A DNA stretch of 64,000 nt, from assembly GCF_008373765.1 (NCBI RefSeq), contig NZ_VUJW01000010.1, positions 186,001-250,000 on the forward strand. The letters run 5' to 3'. Below are positions 63,227 to 64,000 of the stretch, piece by piece. Position numbers and translations under genes: made by a program. The stretch comes from Nocardioides antri. Lineage in GTDB: Bacteria; Actinomycetota; Actinomycetes; Propionibacteriales; Nocardioidaceae. The first letter of the stretch is position 1; each line of letters starts with the position of its first letter. The notes beneath the pieces are model-generated. The model saw nothing but the letters and a program-made list of their open reading frames with translations, ran no database searches and was not told where the DNA came from.

Positions 63227-64000
63227 CCCCCGACCTGACTGCCGAGCTGACAGCCCAGCTGACTACCGGGCCCGGCGCCGTGTCCGAGTTCGACCGCGAC
63301 ATCGCGGTGTCGCGCGAGGGCGACCACTTCTCCGGCGAGCTGAAGGACGGCTGGCGCGTCGGCGGCGGCGTCAACGGCGGGTTCCAGCTGTCGCTGCTCG
63401 GCAACGCGATCCGCGCGGCGCTGCCGGACCACCCGGACCCGGTCGCGGTGAGCGCCTACTACATCTCCCCGGCGGTCGCCGGGCCGGCGCGGGTCGACGT
63501 ACGCCCGCTCCGGACGGGCGGCCGCACCGCCACCGTGGCGGCCGACCTCCGCCAGGGCGACGACGTCAGGCTCAGCGTGCTGGCGACGTACGGCGACCTC
63601 GCCGCCTTCCCGTCGGACGACGTGCGCACGACCGCCGAGCCGGTCGTCCTGCCGCCTCGCGACGAGTGCGTGGCCAACACGCTCGCGCCGGAGGAGATCA
63701 AGGAGATGGCGCCGTTCACGCAGCGGTTCGAGATGCTCTTCCACCCCGACGAGGTGGGCTGGGCCGTCGGCAAGCCGAGTGGGCGGGGCCAGATCAGCGC
63801 GTGGTTCCGGCTCGCCGACGACCGTGAGCCCGACCCGCTGGCGCTGCTGATGGCGGTCGACGCGTTGCCGCCGGTGACGTTCGACCTCGGGCTGCCCGGC
63901 TGGGCGCCGACCGTCGAGCTCTCCGCCCACGTCCGGGCCAAGCCGGCTCCGGGCTGGCTGCGGCTGCGGCACCGCACCCGCAACGTCGCCGGCGGGTTCT
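63223..64000 (+). CDS. Thioesterase-family protein (acyl-CoA thioesterase-like), truncated by the window edge
   Basis: 259 codons visible, no stop before the edge. The GTG start overlaps the xdhC stop. The double hot-dog arrangement is visible: GWRVGGGVNGGFQLSLLGNAI and a second half with VGKPSGRGQISAWFRLAD, DPLALLMAVDALPPVTFD and VELSAHVRAKPAPGWLRLR. This is the TesB-like/4HBT_3 pattern; it would hydrolyse acyl-CoA. The relation to purine catabolism is not obvious. Confidence 0.85.
   Translation, partial: MTPDLTAELTAQLTTGPGAVSEFDRDIAVSREGDHFSGELKDGWRVGGGVNGGFQLSLLGNAIRAALPDHPDPVAVSAYYISPAVAGPARVDVRPLRTGGRTATVAADLRQGDDVRLSVLATYGDLAAFPSDDVRTTAEPVVLPPRDECVANTLAPEEIKEMAPFTQRFEMLFHPDEVGWAVGKPSGRGQISAWFRLADDREPDPLALLMAVDALPPVTFDLGLPGWAPTVELSAHVRAKPAPGWLRLRHRTRNVAGGF

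Overview
The window is a high-GC chromosomal segment of a non-mycobacterial actinobacterium, most likely Nocardioides or a close relative (Nocardioidaceae). That placement is an inference from very high G+C, a cysteine-type S14, a short-lid adenylate kinase, an ispH-DUF6542 neighbourhood, and many genes whose start codon sits 5-8 nt after a TANNNT -10 box (the leaderless style common in Actinobacteria). No tRNA, rRNA, CRISPR array, transposase or phage gene was seen, and all but the two edge genes look intact.

Layout. 1-3.5 kb (minus): a membrane protein - DUF4129 - DUF4350 - MoxR ATPase operon with 4-bp overlaps, cut by the left edge. 4-17.7 kb (plus): the S10-spc ribosomal protein supercluster rpsJ to rplO, a hairpin terminator, then secY-adk-map and an isochorismate synthase. 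17.7-23 kb: a non-ribosomal block inserted in the cluster: a long structured inverted-repeat element, a yybP-ykoY type (Mn2+) riboswitch driving a TerC membrane protein, an FHA-FHA-ABC transporter of the Rv1747 type, and a luciferase-like monooxygenase. 23-27.1 kb: the alpha-operon end infA-rpmJ-rpsM-rpsK-rpsD-rpoA-rplQ, closed by a strong terminator. 27.2-29.2 kb: ispH, a YciO/Sua5 protein and a convergent DUF6542 membrane protein.

29.3-38.9 kb is an amino-sugar utilisation locus. A MsmK/UgpC-type ATPase is divergent from a ROK repressor, followed by a lipoprotein solute-binding protein, two MalFG-type permeases, a GH3 beta-N-acetylhexosaminidase, a ROK sugar kinase, NagA and NagB. The simplest reading is import of a GlcNAc-containing saccharide, release of GlcNAc, phosphorylation, deacetylation and deamination to fructose-6-phosphate.

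39-53 kb is a mixed accessory stretch: secreted proteins, a CsbD-like and coiled-coil pair, exonuclease III, an astacin-like metalloprotease, YchF, a beta-propeller / FtsX-like permease / ATPase-cNMP export operon, an EamA transporter, a GAF-ANTAR regulator, and a 904-residue FG-GAP/RTX secreted protein. 53-64 kb holds an SRPBCC protein and malate synthase G separated by a perfect 18-bp palindrome, an S15-like serine hydrolase, an isoprenylcysteine methyltransferase-like protein, and the xdhA-xdhB-xdhC xanthine dehydrogenase operon running into a partial thioesterase.

Most of the window is conserved housekeeping or familiar accessory content. The least explained parts are the 178-nt structured element before terC, a hairpin repeat shared by two ribosomal-cluster spacers, a structured leader before rpsM, and the ATPase fused to a cyclic-nucleotide-binding domain.
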